A DNA stretch of 13,550 nt from an uncultured Clostridia bacterium (lineage in GTDB: Bacteria > Bacillota > Clostridia > TANB77 > CAG-508). The stretch lies in the NCBI GenBank assembly GCA_948919095.1, contig CAQYCU010000038.1, positions 1 to 13,550 on the forward strand. The letters are read 5' to 3'. This document shows positions 1 through 7,550 of the stretch, in pieces. Position 1 is the stretch's first letter. Each line of letters starts with the position of its first letter. The notes under the pieces are model-generated. The model did no database searches. It saw nothing but the letters and a program-made list of their open reading frames with translations, and had not been told where the DNA came from. The translations under genes were made by a program, and so were the position numbers.

Positions 1-1372
1 GGCCTTCATTAACAAGTTCATGTAAAGAGCGACCAAAAATGTTAGATTCCCAGATTTTATGAGGTTCATTTTCAAACTGAGAAAGTAGATATTTAACTAA
101 ATCCTCAGACTGCTTTTCAGAGCCAACAATAGGCGAAATTTCAGTTTCAACATCAGTTTTAATTAAATGAATAGATGGAGCTTTGGCTTTAAGCTTAACA
201 CCAAACTTAGAACCTTGCTTACACATTTCAGGCTCATCTAAAATTAAATCATTCATAGTAGGATTAATAATACTGTAGCCTTTAGACTTAACCTCTTCAA
301 GAGCAGGAGCAATCTTTTCATATTCATTCTTCATTTTAGAAAAATGAGAAAATGCAGAGAAAAGCTCGTATTCATTAGAAACACTGTTTCCAGACAAATC
401 AGTTAATACTTTGTAAAATAAATCAGGATTAATATTTAAAGAAACATTAACAGATCCATTTCCGAGATTAATCTCATCAACAGTGCTAGCAGTAATAATA
501 TCACTAGAAGGCATGTTAGATACAGCATAATTAACCTGTTTTATAATAGAAACATCAGTAAAATTAGACTGAATCTCAGTATTAATTTCCTTTCTTAGCC
601 AGTGGTCATTACTTAAAGCATCAATCCACATAGGATATTGAATGTTAATTTGTTGAGTAGGAAACTCATATAACATTTTTTCAAATATTGAATTCACATT
701 ATCAATTGTTAAATTAGAACAATCAACAGGAATTACACCAACTTGATATTTTTCCTCCAAAGAAGAAGCTAAAGATAAACAGCCACTAGAATTTGGATCA
801 GCTGAATTTAAAACAATAACAAATGGTTTATTTAAAGTAGAAAGTTCCTTAGCGACTCGCTCTTCAGCTAAAATATAATCATCACGATTAATTCCAGAAA
901 AACTACCATCGGTAGTAACAAGAATTCCAATAGTAGAATGTTCTTGAATAACTTTTTGAGTACCAATTTCAGCAGCCTTTTCAAAAGGAATTTCCTCTTG
1001 AGACCAAGGCGTTTTAACCATTCTAGGAATATCATCTTCCATATATCCGATAGCATTATTTACCAAATATCCAACACAATCAACAAAACGAGCTTTAAAC
1101 TTAACATTATTATTAATAGTTATTTCAGTAGCTTCATTAGGGATAAACTTTGGCTCAGTAGTCATAATAGTACGTCCAGAACCACTTTGAGGTAGTTCAT
1201 CTAAAGTTCTCTCTCTTTGATAAGTATTATCAATATTAGGAATAACTAGTAAGTCCATAAAATTTTTAATAAAAGTAGACTTTCCTGTTCTAACAGGTCC
1301 AACTACACCAATATATATATCACCGTTAGTTCTTTTAGCAATATTTTCATATATTTTTAAATTATCCTCCAT
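1..1372 (-). CDS. spoIVA: Stage IV sporulation protein A (spore coat morphogenetic ATPase), 3' end cut by window edge
   Basis: SpoIVA is made in the mother cell, binds the forespore outer membrane through SpoVM, and polymerises using ATP to form the basal coat layer. The reading frame starts at ATG 1372-1370 (MEDNLKIYENIAKR) and stays open for 457 codons to the window edge. It contains a Walker A motif, GPVRTGKS, at residues 25-32. It then reads GRTIMTTEPKFIPN, FVDCVGYLVNNAIGY and VLNSADPNSSG, as in the family's TRAFAC-like GTPase-derived domain. The last visible residues, NIFGRSLHELVNEG, match the family shortly before its conserved C-terminus. B. subtilis SpoIVA has 492 residues, so about 35 residues including the membrane-targeting tail lie outside. 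A GAAAGGA ribosome site lies about 10 bases upstream of the ATG. The gene is divergent from the 1582 operon. Identification is from recognised family sequence and is very secure. Confidence 0.96.
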   Translation of the reverse strand, partial: MEDNLKIYENIAKRTNGDIYIGVVGPVRTGKSTFIKNFMDLLVIPNIDNTYQRERTLDELPQSGSGRTIMTTEPKFIPNEATEITINNNVKFKARFVDCVGYLVNNAIGYMEDDIPRMVKTPWSQEEIPFEKAAEIGTQKVIQEHSTIGILVTTDGSFSGINRDDYILAEERVAKELSTLNKPFVIVLNSADPNSSGCLSLASSLEEKYQVGVIPVDCSNLTIDNVNSIFEKMLYEFPTQQINIQYPMWIDALSNDHWLRKEINTEIQSNFTDVSIIKQVNYAVSNMPSSDIITASTVDEINLGNGSVNVSLNINPDLFYKVLTDLSGNSVSNEYELFSAFSHFSKMKNEYEKIAPALEEVKSKGYSIINPTMNDLILDEPEMCKQGSKFGVKLKAKAPSIHLIKTDVETEISPIVGSEKQSEDLVKYLLSQFENEPHKIWESNIFGRSLHELVNEG

Positions 1373-1406
1373 ATTTAACGTCAATCCTTTCTAAAACTTT
1401 TATTTA

Positions 1407-1434
1407 ATTATATTTAGTGCGTCCATAAATATGA
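1407..1434 (-). promoter_or_regulatory. Sigma-E-like promoter of spoIVA
   Basis: Read on the minus strand, TCATATT (1434-1428) fits the sigma-E -35 consensus KMATATT exactly. After a 13-base spacer, AATATAAT (1414-1407) matches 6 of 8 positions of the sigma-E -10 consensus CATACAHT. The spacer lies within the usual 13-15 range. The start site would fall near 1400, giving a leader of about 28 bases before the ATG at 1372. In B. subtilis spoIVA is transcribed by mother-cell sigma-E, so position and sequence agree. The match was made by eye and was not scored against background. Confidence 0.65.
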
Positions 1435-1516
1435 CAACTATTTAAAAAATAAAATGTGACGTATTTGCAATACAAAATCTTTGTAAAATCCACATATTTT
1501 ATTATGAATAAAAATA

Positions 1517-1545
1517 TTGTAAAAATAATATAATTGTGGTAAAAT
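1517..1545 (+). promoter_or_regulatory. Sigma-A-type promoter of the 1582 operon
   Basis: A -35 element TTGTAA (1517-1522) is followed after exactly 17 bases by the -10 element TAAAAT (1540-1545). A TG at 1537-1538 makes this an extended -10. The predicted start is near 1552, giving a leader of about 30 bases that ends in the AAGGAAGG ribosome site (1561-1568). In such A+T-rich DNA chance matches are common, but spacing and location both fit. Confidence 0.55.
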
Positions 1546-1559
1546 GATTAAAACCACAA
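1534..1559. repeat. 7-bp inverted repeat spanning the -10 and start site (possible operator)
   Basis: TTGTGGT (1534-1540) is repeated in inverted orientation as ACCACAA (1553-1559), with a 12-base spacer. The left arm overlaps the extended -10 element and the right arm lies just after the predicted transcription start, a position where a dimeric repressor would block the promoter. The arms contain several G/C bases in otherwise A/T-rich DNA, which makes a chance palindrome less likely. No regulator gene is seen nearby, and a role is inferred only. Confidence 0.35.
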
Positions 1560-1581
1560 AAAGGAAGGACATATATTATAT

Positions 1582-2823
1582 ATGGAAAACTATGTTGAAT
1601 TACTAAAAAAGAACAACCAGAGCCATTTACTAAAATACATTGAAATGGCAAGTGAAAGTGACAAAAAGAAATTAATTGGACAAGTTGAAAAAATAGACTT
1701 TGAACAAATAAATGAATTATATGAAATTAGCAAAAAAGACAATAAAAAGATAATGAAAAGCTACATAATAGAACATACAAAATTTACAGATAAATATAAA
1801 ATGCCTGAAGATAAGTTCGAAGAGCTAAATTCTTTAGGAGAAGAAATTATAAGAAAAGGACAATATGCAGTTGTTACAATGGCTGGAGGGCAAGGAACAA
1901 GACTTGGACATAATGGGCCTAAAGGAACATTTTTATTAAATGTATCTCCAAAGCCAAAATATTTATTTGAAATAATAGCAGATGGATTAAATAAAGCAAA
2001 TAAAAAGTATAATACAGTATTAAATTGGTATATAATGACAAGTGTTGAAAATAATGAAAGCACAGTAAATTTTTTCGAAGAACATAATTTTTTTGGTTAT
2101 CCTAAAGAAAATATAATGTTTTTTAAGCAAGGAAGCCTGCCATTACTATCAGAAGAAGGCAAATTATTTGTTGATGAAGAATTTAATATAAAGTTTGCCG
2201 CAGATGGAAATGGTTGTATTTATAAATCAATGAAAAATGAAGGCATTCTTGACGATATGAAGAAAAAGGGAATAAAGTGGGTATTTATTGGAGCAGTAGA
2301 CAATGCATTATTAAATATGAGTGATACTTGTTTATTAGGATTAGCAATAAGTGAAAATAATGAGATAGCATCAAAATCAGTAGTTAAAATAAATCCACAA
2401 GAAAAAGTTGGAGTATTTTGCAAAAAAAATAGTGCACCAGCAGTTATTGAATACACAGAACTTCCACTAGGAATGGCTGAAGAAACTGATGAAGAAGGGG
2501 AATTATTATTTGGAGAGTCTCATATAATGTGCAATTTATATAGTATAGGTGCTTTAGAAAAAATATCAGAGCAAGAACTTCCATATCATAGTGCAAACAA
2601 AAAAGCAAGTTATATGAAAGAAGATGGAACAATATTTAAGGCAGAAATCCCAAATGCATACAAATATGAAGCATTTATATTTGACGGATTTAATTACTTT
2701 GATAATATTTCAATATTAAGAGGAAGGCGTGAAGAGGATTTTGCACCTATAAAAAATGCAACAGAAGTGGATTGCCCAGAAACCGCAATTAAATTATACA
2801 ATGATTTTCATAAGGGAGAATAA
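1582..2823 (+). CDS. UDP-N-acetylhexosamine/UDP-sugar pyrophosphorylase, eukaryotic UAP1-like (UDPGP type 1 family)
   Basis: A nucleotidyltransferase of 413 residues that joins UTP and a sugar 1-phosphate, most likely GlcNAc-1-P, to give UDP-sugar and pyrophosphate in the cytoplasm. An N-terminal helical region of about 95 residues precedes the UTP-binding loop MAGGQGTRLG (100-109), followed by NGPKGTF (111-117). This is the UAP1/UGP form of the motif rather than the LAAGxGTRM form of bacterial GlmU or GalU. ADGNGCIY (207-214) corresponds to the PDGNGG segment of UAP1, and VDN (239-241) to its conserved VDN. Near the C-terminus, RREEDFAPIKNA (382-393) resembles the REEEFSPLKNA block of UAP1. 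The ribosome site AAGGAAGG lies 13 bases before the ATG, which is rather far, but no nearer start exists. It is followed after 4 bases by a beta-helix acetyltransferase-like gene. The exact sugar (GlcNAc, GalNAc or Glc) cannot be settled by eye. Confidence 0.85.
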   Translation: MENYVELLKKNNQSHLLKYIEMASESDKKKLIGQVEKIDFEQINELYEISKKDNKKIMKSYIIEHTKFTDKYKMPEDKFEELNSLGEEIIRKGQYAVVTMAGGQGTRLGHNGPKGTFLLNVSPKPKYLFEIIADGLNKANKKYNTVLNWYIMTSVENNESTVNFFEEHNFFGYPKENIMFFKQGSLPLLSEEGKLFVDEEFNIKFAADGNGCIYKSMKNEGILDDMKKKGIKWVFIGAVDNALLNMSDTCLLGLAISENNEIASKSVVKINPQEKVGVFCKKNSAPAVIEYTELPLGMAEETDEEGELLFGESHIMCNLYSIGALEKISEQELPYHSANKKASYMKEDGTIFKAEIPNAYKYEAFIFDGFNYFDNISILRGRREEDFAPIKNATEVDCPETAIKLYNDFHKGE

Positions 2824-2827
2824 TTAT

Positions 2828-3493
2828 ATGGAAGAATGTAAAATAAAAAATTTATATAATTTAGATGAAACTATTGCAAAGAGTTTACTTGAAAGATATG
2901 AATATCCTTGGGAAGTATTAGCACATATAGAAGAATTTATTATTGAGTTAGGAAGTACTTTAAATAGGGAAGAATATGAGCAAACAGCGGAGAATGTGTG
3001 GATACATAAAACTGCCAATGTGTATGAAAGTGCATACATCAAAGGTCCTTGCATAATATGTGAAAACGCTGAAATTAGGCACTGTGCATTTATTAGAGGA
3101 AAAGCAATTGTTGGAGAAAATGCAGTAGTTGGAAATTCAACAGAATTAAAGAATGTAATATTATTTAATAATGTTCAAGTTCCTCATTACAATTATGTAG
3201 GAGATTCTATATTAGGATATAAGGCACACATGGGAGCAGGTTCTATTACTTCAAATGTAAAATCTGATAAAAAACTTGTAGTTATAAAAGGCAAAAATGA
3301 GAAAATTGAAACTAACATAAAAAAGGTTGGCTCAATGATTGGCGATAATGTAGAAGTTGGGTGTGGATGTGTACTAAATCCAGGTACTGTAATAGGAAAA
3401 GGAAGCAATATATATCCATTATCATCAGTAAGAGGAGTAATTCCACAAAAAAGTATTTATAAGAATTGCAATGAAATTGTAGACAAGAAATAA
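2828..3493 (+). CDS. Left-handed beta-helix protein resembling the GlmU acetyltransferase domain
   Basis: A 221-residue protein, probably a hexosamine-1-phosphate N-acetyltransferase. Residues 1-55 are mostly helical. From about 57 onward there are imperfect hexapeptide repeats of a left-handed beta-helix (for example VWIHKTANVYESAYIKG, AIVGENAVVGNS, TVIGKGSNIYPLSSV). The stretch VPHYNYVGDSILGYKAHMGA (118-137) aligns with the GlmU block around its catalytic histidine (GHLTYLGDAEIG in E. coli), so His120 is the likely catalytic base. No nucleotidyltransferase domain is present. An upstream in-frame ATG at 2756 would overlap the preceding gene by 68 bases. The start at 2828 has a good AAGGGAGAA site (2812-2820) and only a 4-base gap, so I prefer it. 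Pairing with the UAP1-like gene suggests a split route to UDP-GlcNAc. Automated annotation may call it UDP-GlcNAc pyrophosphorylase, which its domains do not support. Confidence 0.82.
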   Translation: MEECKIKNLYNLDETIAKSLLERYEYPWEVLAHIEEFIIELGSTLNREEYEQTAENVWIHKTANVYESAYIKGPCIICENAEIRHCAFIRGKAIVGENAVVGNSTELKNVILFNNVQVPHYNYVGDSILGYKAHMGAGSITSNVKSDKKLVVIKGKNEKIETNIKKVGSMIGDNVEVGCGCVLNPGTVIGKGSNIYPLSSVRGVIPQKSIYKNCNEIVDKK

Positions 3494-3514
3494 ACTAATA
3501 GGAGTATGGTTGGA

Positions 3515-5575
3515 ATGCCTGAATTAAAAGATAATGTAAAATATGTAAAAGGTGTTGGAGAAGCTAGAGCTAAAGTTCTTAATAAAATGGGAATATATAC
3601 ACTAGAAGACTTAATTACTTATTATCCACGAAATTATGAAGACAGAAGTAAAATAACTGATTTGTCACAAACTGTCGATGGAGAAAAGTATGCGATTGAA
3701 GCAACGGCGATAACTTCTATAACAAACAGAATGTTAGGGAGAGGAAGAAGTATACAGAAAGTAGTTGTTAAAGATTTGACTGACACCTGTACAATAACAT
3801 GGTTTAATCAGCCATATATTTCAAGTAAAATAAAACGAGGTGAAGTTTACCGATTTTTTGGCAAGATGACTGTCAAAATGGGGAGAAAAGAAATGACTTC
3901 ACCTGTTTTTGATATAATAGATAAAAATGACAATACAGGAAAAATAATACCAGTATACCCACTAATAGCTGAGATTAAAGCAACGACTATTAGGAAAATA
4001 ATACAAAATGGATTAGGTCTGGTTAAAAATTTAGAAGAAACTATGCCAGATTATTTAGTCGAAAAATACAATTTTATGTCATATGATGAAGCAACAAGGC
4101 AGATACATTTTCCAAGCAATTTCGACAAATTTAAACAAGCTCGAAAAAGATTAGTATTTGACGAATTATTATCAATGCAATTAGGTTTATTAAAATTAAA
4201 AGGAGAGAATAAACAAGAACAAAAAGGTATAAAATACGACAAAAAGGTTGAAATGTCTACAGTAATAGATGATTTACCTTTTAAACTGACAAATGCACAA
4301 CTAAGAGTATTAGAGGATATTAACAAAGACATGGAAAATGATAAGTCAATGAATAGACTACTTCAAGGAGATGTAGGTTCAGGAAAAACAATAGTTGCAA
4401 TAATCTCAGCATATAAAGCAGTGAAAAGTGGATATCAGGCAGTAATACTTGCACCGACAATGATTTTAGCAAACCAACATTTTGAAAACGCAAAAAATAC
4501 ATTAGAAAAATATGATATAAAATGTGAATGTGTAGTTGGTGGAATGACTGCAAAACAAAAAAAATTAGCATTAGAAAAAATAAAAAATGGAGAAGCACAA
4601 GTAATTATTGGAACACATGCATTGCTTGAGGAAAATGTCGAATTTAATAACTTAGGTCTTGTAGTTACTGATGAACAACACAGATTTGGTGTAAAGCAAA
4701 GAAGTGCAATTATATCAAAGGGAAACAATCCAGATGTATTGGTAATGTCAGCGACGCCAATTCCAAGAACACTTGCATTAATTCTATATGGAGATTTGGA
4801 CATTTCGATAATTGATGAACTTCCACCAAATAGAAAGAAAATTGAAACAGTAGCAGTATCACAAAAGTTAGAAGAACGTGTTAACAATTTTATAAAAAAG
4901 CAAGTTGAAGAAGGCAGGCAAGCATATATTGTGTGTCCATTAGTTGAGGAAACCGACAATGAGGATAGTGTAAATTTAATATCAGCAAAAGAACTTGCAG
5001 AAAAATACCAAAAAGACTTTTTTAAAAATTACAGAGTTGAATGTTTACATGGAAAAATGAAAGCAAAAGAAAAAGATGAAATTATGCAAAAATTTAAATC
5101 AGGAGAAATTGATATATTAGTTTCAACAACAGTTATTGAAGTTGGAGTTGATGTACCTAATGCTAATATTATGGTAGTTGAAAATGCTGAAAGATTTGGA
5201 TTAGCACAACTTCATCAATTACGTGGAAGAGTTGGAAGAGGAGAATTTAAATCATATTGCGTTTTAAAATATACTGGAAATAGTGAAACAACACGTGAAA
5301 GAATGGAAACAATGTGTAAAACTGACAATGGTATGTTAGTTGCTGAAAAAGACCTAGAACTTAGAGGCTCAGGCGACTTTTTTGGTACAGCACAACATGG
5401 ACTTCCTGAATTTAAGATTGCAAATTTATTTAGTGATTTAGAAGTTTTAAAAGAAATCCAAGCAGTTGCAATTCAGATTATAGGAAAAGACCCATTACTT
5501 GAAGAAAAAGAAAATGAGAAATTAAAAAAACTTGTAGATAAAAGATTTACATATAAAGAAGAATTAACAATTTAA
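3515..5575 (+). CDS. recG: ATP-dependent DNA helicase RecG
   Basis: A superfamily 2 helicase of 686 residues that remodels stalled replication forks and branch-migrates Holliday junctions. The N-terminal third, starting with a helix-hairpin-helix-like VKGVGEARAKVLNKMGI and a TLEDLITYYPRNYEDRS segment, is the wedge (OB-fold) region. Helicase motifs follow: Walker A GDVGSGKT (285-292), DEQH box (386-389), SATPIPRT (from 412), and motif VI QLRGRVGRG (568-576). The C-terminus includes the conserved LRGSGDFFGTAQHG. E. coli RecG has 693 residues, so the protein is full length. Two in-frame ATGs exist. The first, at 3506, lies one base after the AGGAG site (3500-3504) and could not be used with it. 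The second, at 3515, has a 10-base spacing and is chosen here. The gene is third in the operon, 21 bases after the beta-helix gene. Confidence 0.97.
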   Translation: MPELKDNVKYVKGVGEARAKVLNKMGIYTLEDLITYYPRNYEDRSKITDLSQTVDGEKYAIEATAITSITNRMLGRGRSIQKVVVKDLTDTCTITWFNQPYISSKIKRGEVYRFFGKMTVKMGRKEMTSPVFDIIDKNDNTGKIIPVYPLIAEIKATTIRKIIQNGLGLVKNLEETMPDYLVEKYNFMSYDEATRQIHFPSNFDKFKQARKRLVFDELLSMQLGLLKLKGENKQEQKGIKYDKKVEMSTVIDDLPFKLTNAQLRVLEDINKDMENDKSMNRLLQGDVGSGKTIVAIISAYKAVKSGYQAVILAPTMILANQHFENAKNTLEKYDIKCECVVGGMTAKQKKLALEKIKNGEAQVIIGTHALLEENVEFNNLGLVVTDEQHRFGVKQRSAIISKGNNPDVLVMSATPIPRTLALILYGDLDISIIDELPPNRKKIETVAVSQKLEERVNNFIKKQVEEGRQAYIVCPLVEETDNEDSVNLISAKELAEKYQKDFFKNYRVECLHGKMKAKEKDEIMQKFKSGEIDILVSTTVIEVGVDVPNANIMVVENAERFGLAQLHQLRGRVGRGEFKSYCVLKYTGNSETTRERMETMCKTDNGMLVAEKDLELRGSGDFFGTAQHGLPEFKIANLFSDLEVLKEIQAVAIQIIGKDPLLEEKENEKLKKLVDKRFTYKEELTI

Positions 5576-5578
5576 AAT

Positions 5579-5605
5579 GACAAAATAATAATTAAGAATT
5601 TTGTC
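5579..5605. other. 8-bp hairpin just after recG
   Basis: GACAAAAT (5579-5586) pairs perfectly with ATTTTGTC (5598-5605) across an 11-base loop, starting 3 bases after the recG stop. Purine-rich sequence follows instead of a T tract, so it is not a canonical intrinsic terminator. It may be a weak terminator or an mRNA 3'-end stabilising structure. Confidence 0.3.
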
Positions 5606-5647
5606 GAAAAAGAAAGAAAAGAATAATGTAAAAAATTAGAATAAATG

Positions 5648-5676
5648 TTTACAAATTGGCAGATTTAGTATATAAT
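5648..5676 (+). promoter_or_regulatory. Sigma-A-type promoter of the M50 protease-tsaD operon
   Basis: The -35 element TTTACA (5648-5653, 5 of 6) and the -10 element TATAAT (5671-5676, 6 of 6) are separated by exactly 17 bases. This is the best promoter match in the window. Transcription would begin near 5683, just before the inverted repeat at 5685-5716, leaving a leader of about 72 bases before the ATG at 5755. Confidence 0.75.
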
Positions 5677-5684
5677 TAATACAC

Positions 5685-5716
5685 AAATTTAAAGCTTGAA
5701 AAAAGGCTTTAAATTT
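5685..5716 (+). other. 11-bp stem-loop at the 5' end of the predicted transcript
   Basis: AAATTTAAAGC (5685-5695) is perfectly complementary to GCTTTAAATTT (5706-5716), with a 10-base loop containing an A6 run. One G-T and one T-A pair can extend the stem inward to 13 pairs. It begins about 2 bases after the predicted transcription start. No T tract follows, so it is not a terminator. Possible roles are a 5' stabilising hairpin that protects from RNA decay, or a palindromic operator in the DNA. The ribosome site GGGAG (5741-5745) lies outside and is not occluded. Confidence 0.55.
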
Positions 5717-5754
5717 CAATATTAGATAGAAAAAATTGAAGGGAGAATATATAA

Positions 5755-6492
5755 ATGTTATTTAACTTTTCTAATCCTTGGATGATAGGACTATTAATAA
5801 TATTAGTATTTGAAAACTTACAAGGATACATAAATAATCCAAATGCTCTATTAGGATTATTACTATCAATACCAGGAATATTGATAGCAATAACATTTCA
5901 TGAATTTGCACACGCATTTGTAGCTGACAAATTAGGAGATGACACACCACGTAGACAAGGAAGATTAACACTAAACCCACTAGCACATTTTGACCCATTT
6001 GGAACATTACTTATGTTATTTGCAGGTTTTGGTTGGGGAAAGCCAGTACAAATAAATCCAAACAATTTTAATAGAAAAGTAACAATTAGAAAAGGAAATG
6101 CATTAGTATCTCTTGCTGGTCCAATGATGAATTTTATATTAGCAATAATCTTTTCAATAATATATGGACTATTAATAGCTTTTACAGATATCTTTTTAAC
6201 ACAAGCAGGGGATATAATAAGTATAATAATAAGCTCAATAATAACTATGAATGTTGGACTTGGTGTATTTAATCTAATACCACTTCCACCATTAGATGGT
6301 TCAAAAATATTAACTGCACTATTACCAACAAATGCAAGAACATGGTTTACTAATCATCAACAAATATTATATATTATATTTTTAGTTGTATGGTTAACAC
6401 CAATATCATCAATGATAATAAGTCCAATAATTGGATTTATCAATGAGAAATTATTGTATTTGATTGTGTCAATTGCAAAGATGGGATTATAA
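5755..6492 (+). CDS. Site-2 protease family zinc metalloprotease (peptidase M50)
   Basis: A polytopic membrane protein of 245 residues in the M50B group of small bacterial site-2 proteases, similar to the YwhC type, which cut substrates within the membrane. The zinc motif HEFAH lies at residues 49-53 (His49, Glu50, His53), inside a hydrophobic segment that starts near residue 33. The third ligand motif is NLIPLPPLDG (173-182), with Asp181. The family's GNALVSLAGPMMNF segment is at 114-127. I count about five hydrophobic segments, including one at the extreme N-terminus. Neither a PDZ nor a CBS domain is present, so the family's simplest architecture applies. The start has a GGGAG site 9 bases upstream. 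The gene leads a run of four same-strand genes, 29 bases before tsaD. The substrate cannot be inferred. Confidence 0.9.
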   Translation: MLFNFSNPWMIGLLIILVFENLQGYINNPNALLGLLLSIPGILIAITFHEFAHAFVADKLGDDTPRRQGRLTLNPLAHFDPFGTLLMLFAGFGWGKPVQINPNNFNRKVTIRKGNALVSLAGPMMNFILAIIFSIIYGLLIAFTDIFLTQAGDIISIIISSIITMNVGLGVFNLIPLPPLDGSKILTALLPTNARTWFTNHQQILYIIFLVVWLTPISSMIISPIIGFINEKLLYLIVSIAKMGL

Positions 6493-6521
6493 ATATACAC
6501 ATAGAAAGAAGTTAAAAGATA

Positions 6522-7508
6522 ATGAAAGACATAATAACTTTAGGAATAGAATCAAGTTGTGATGAAACAGCTGTATCAGTAGTAAAAAATGGACGAGAAG
6601 TATTATCAAATGTGATAAATACACAAATACCAATACATACATTATATGGTGGAGTTGTTCCGGAAATTGCATCACGAAATCACATACAAAATATATCAGC
6701 TGTAACAAAAGAAGCAATTAAGCAAGCAAATATTAAATTTGACGATATAGATGTAGTTGCAGTTACATATGGACCAGGACTTGTAGGAGCATTACTAGTA
6801 GGATTATCATATGCAAAAGCTTTAAGTTATGCACTACAAAAACCATTAGTTGGAGTGAACCATATAGAAGGACATATAGCAGCCAATTACATTACGTATA
6901 AAGAACTTGAGCCAGAATTTTTATGTATGATGATGTCAGGCGGGAACACTCAAATTGTACAAGTAAAAGATTATACACAATTTGAATTACTTGGAAAAAC
7001 AAGAGATGATGCAATTGGAGAAGCATTTGATAAGGTTGCGAGAGTAATTGAATTAGGATATCCAGGTGGACCTAAAGTTGATAAATTAGCACAAGAGGGA
7101 AAACCAACAATAGAGCTTCCAAAAACACATTTTGATAACTTAGACTTTAGTTTTAGTGGAATAAAAACAGCAGTAATAAATTTGCATCATAAAAATCCAG
7201 ATATAAATAAAGCTGACCTTTGTAAAAGTTTTGAAAAAAGTGTTACAGAAGTTTTAATAGAAAATATAAAGAAAGCAATTGACATTACCAATATTAAAAC
7301 AGTAGTATTAGCAGGTGGAGTATCAGCAAATAGTTATATAAGAAATGAATTTCTACAATTACAAAATAAAGGGATAAACGTATATATGCCAGAAATGGCA
7401 TTATGTACAGATAATGCTGCAATGATAGCATGTGCAGGATATTACAATTATATAAATGGTAAAATTAGCGATTTAAGTTTAAATGCAATACCAGACCTAA
7501 AACTATAA
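6522..7508 (+). CDS. tsaD: tRNA N6-adenosine threonylcarbamoyltransferase TsaD
   Basis: TsaD (Gcp/Kae1/YgjD) transfers the threonylcarbamoyl group from TC-AMP to A37 of tRNAs that read ANN codons, working with TsaB and TsaE in bacteria. It has 328 residues against 337 in E. coli. The ASKHA-type fold begins with GIESSCDETAVSVV (8-21). The metal ligands are visible as NHIEGH (113-118; His114 and His118), and Asp297 is in the CTDNAAM motif. Other hallmarks are TYGPGLVGALLVGL (82-95), MMSGGNTQIV (137-146), KVARVIELGYPGGP (171-184) and LAGGVSANSYIR (263-274). The upstream ribosome site is weak: AGAAAGAAG, with no GGAG. tsaB and tsaE are not in the window. The gene is embedded in an operon between the M50 protease and a phosphoesterase. 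Confidence 0.97.
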   Translation: MKDIITLGIESSCDETAVSVVKNGREVLSNVINTQIPIHTLYGGVVPEIASRNHIQNISAVTKEAIKQANIKFDDIDVVAVTYGPGLVGALLVGLSYAKALSYALQKPLVGVNHIEGHIAANYITYKELEPEFLCMMMSGGNTQIVQVKDYTQFELLGKTRDDAIGEAFDKVARVIELGYPGGPKVDKLAQEGKPTIELPKTHFDNLDFSFSGIKTAVINLHHKNPDINKADLCKSFEKSVTEVLIENIKKAIDITNIKTVVLAGGVSANSYIRNEFLQLQNKGINVYMPEMALCTDNAAMIACAGYYNYINGKISDLSLNAIPDLKL

Positions 7509-7550
7509 GAAATAAAAAATCTAAAAAATGAAAAGAAAAGGAAAAAATAT

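Noticed and set aside
938..1195. Plus-strand open frame opposite spoIVA
   Set aside because: It is the reverse of a clearly conserved SpoIVA segment, has no ribosome site, and looks like a shadow frame.
2756..2827. Upstream start at 2756 for the beta-helix gene, adding 24 residues
   Set aside because: It overlaps the conserved end of the preceding coding region by 68 bases and has no ribosome site. The ATG at 2828 has a strong AAGGGAGAA site and begins a plausible N-terminus.
3506..3514. RecG start at ATG 3506
   Set aside because: Its only Shine-Dalgarno sequence ends one base before it, which is too close. The ATG at 3515 has a 10-base spacing.
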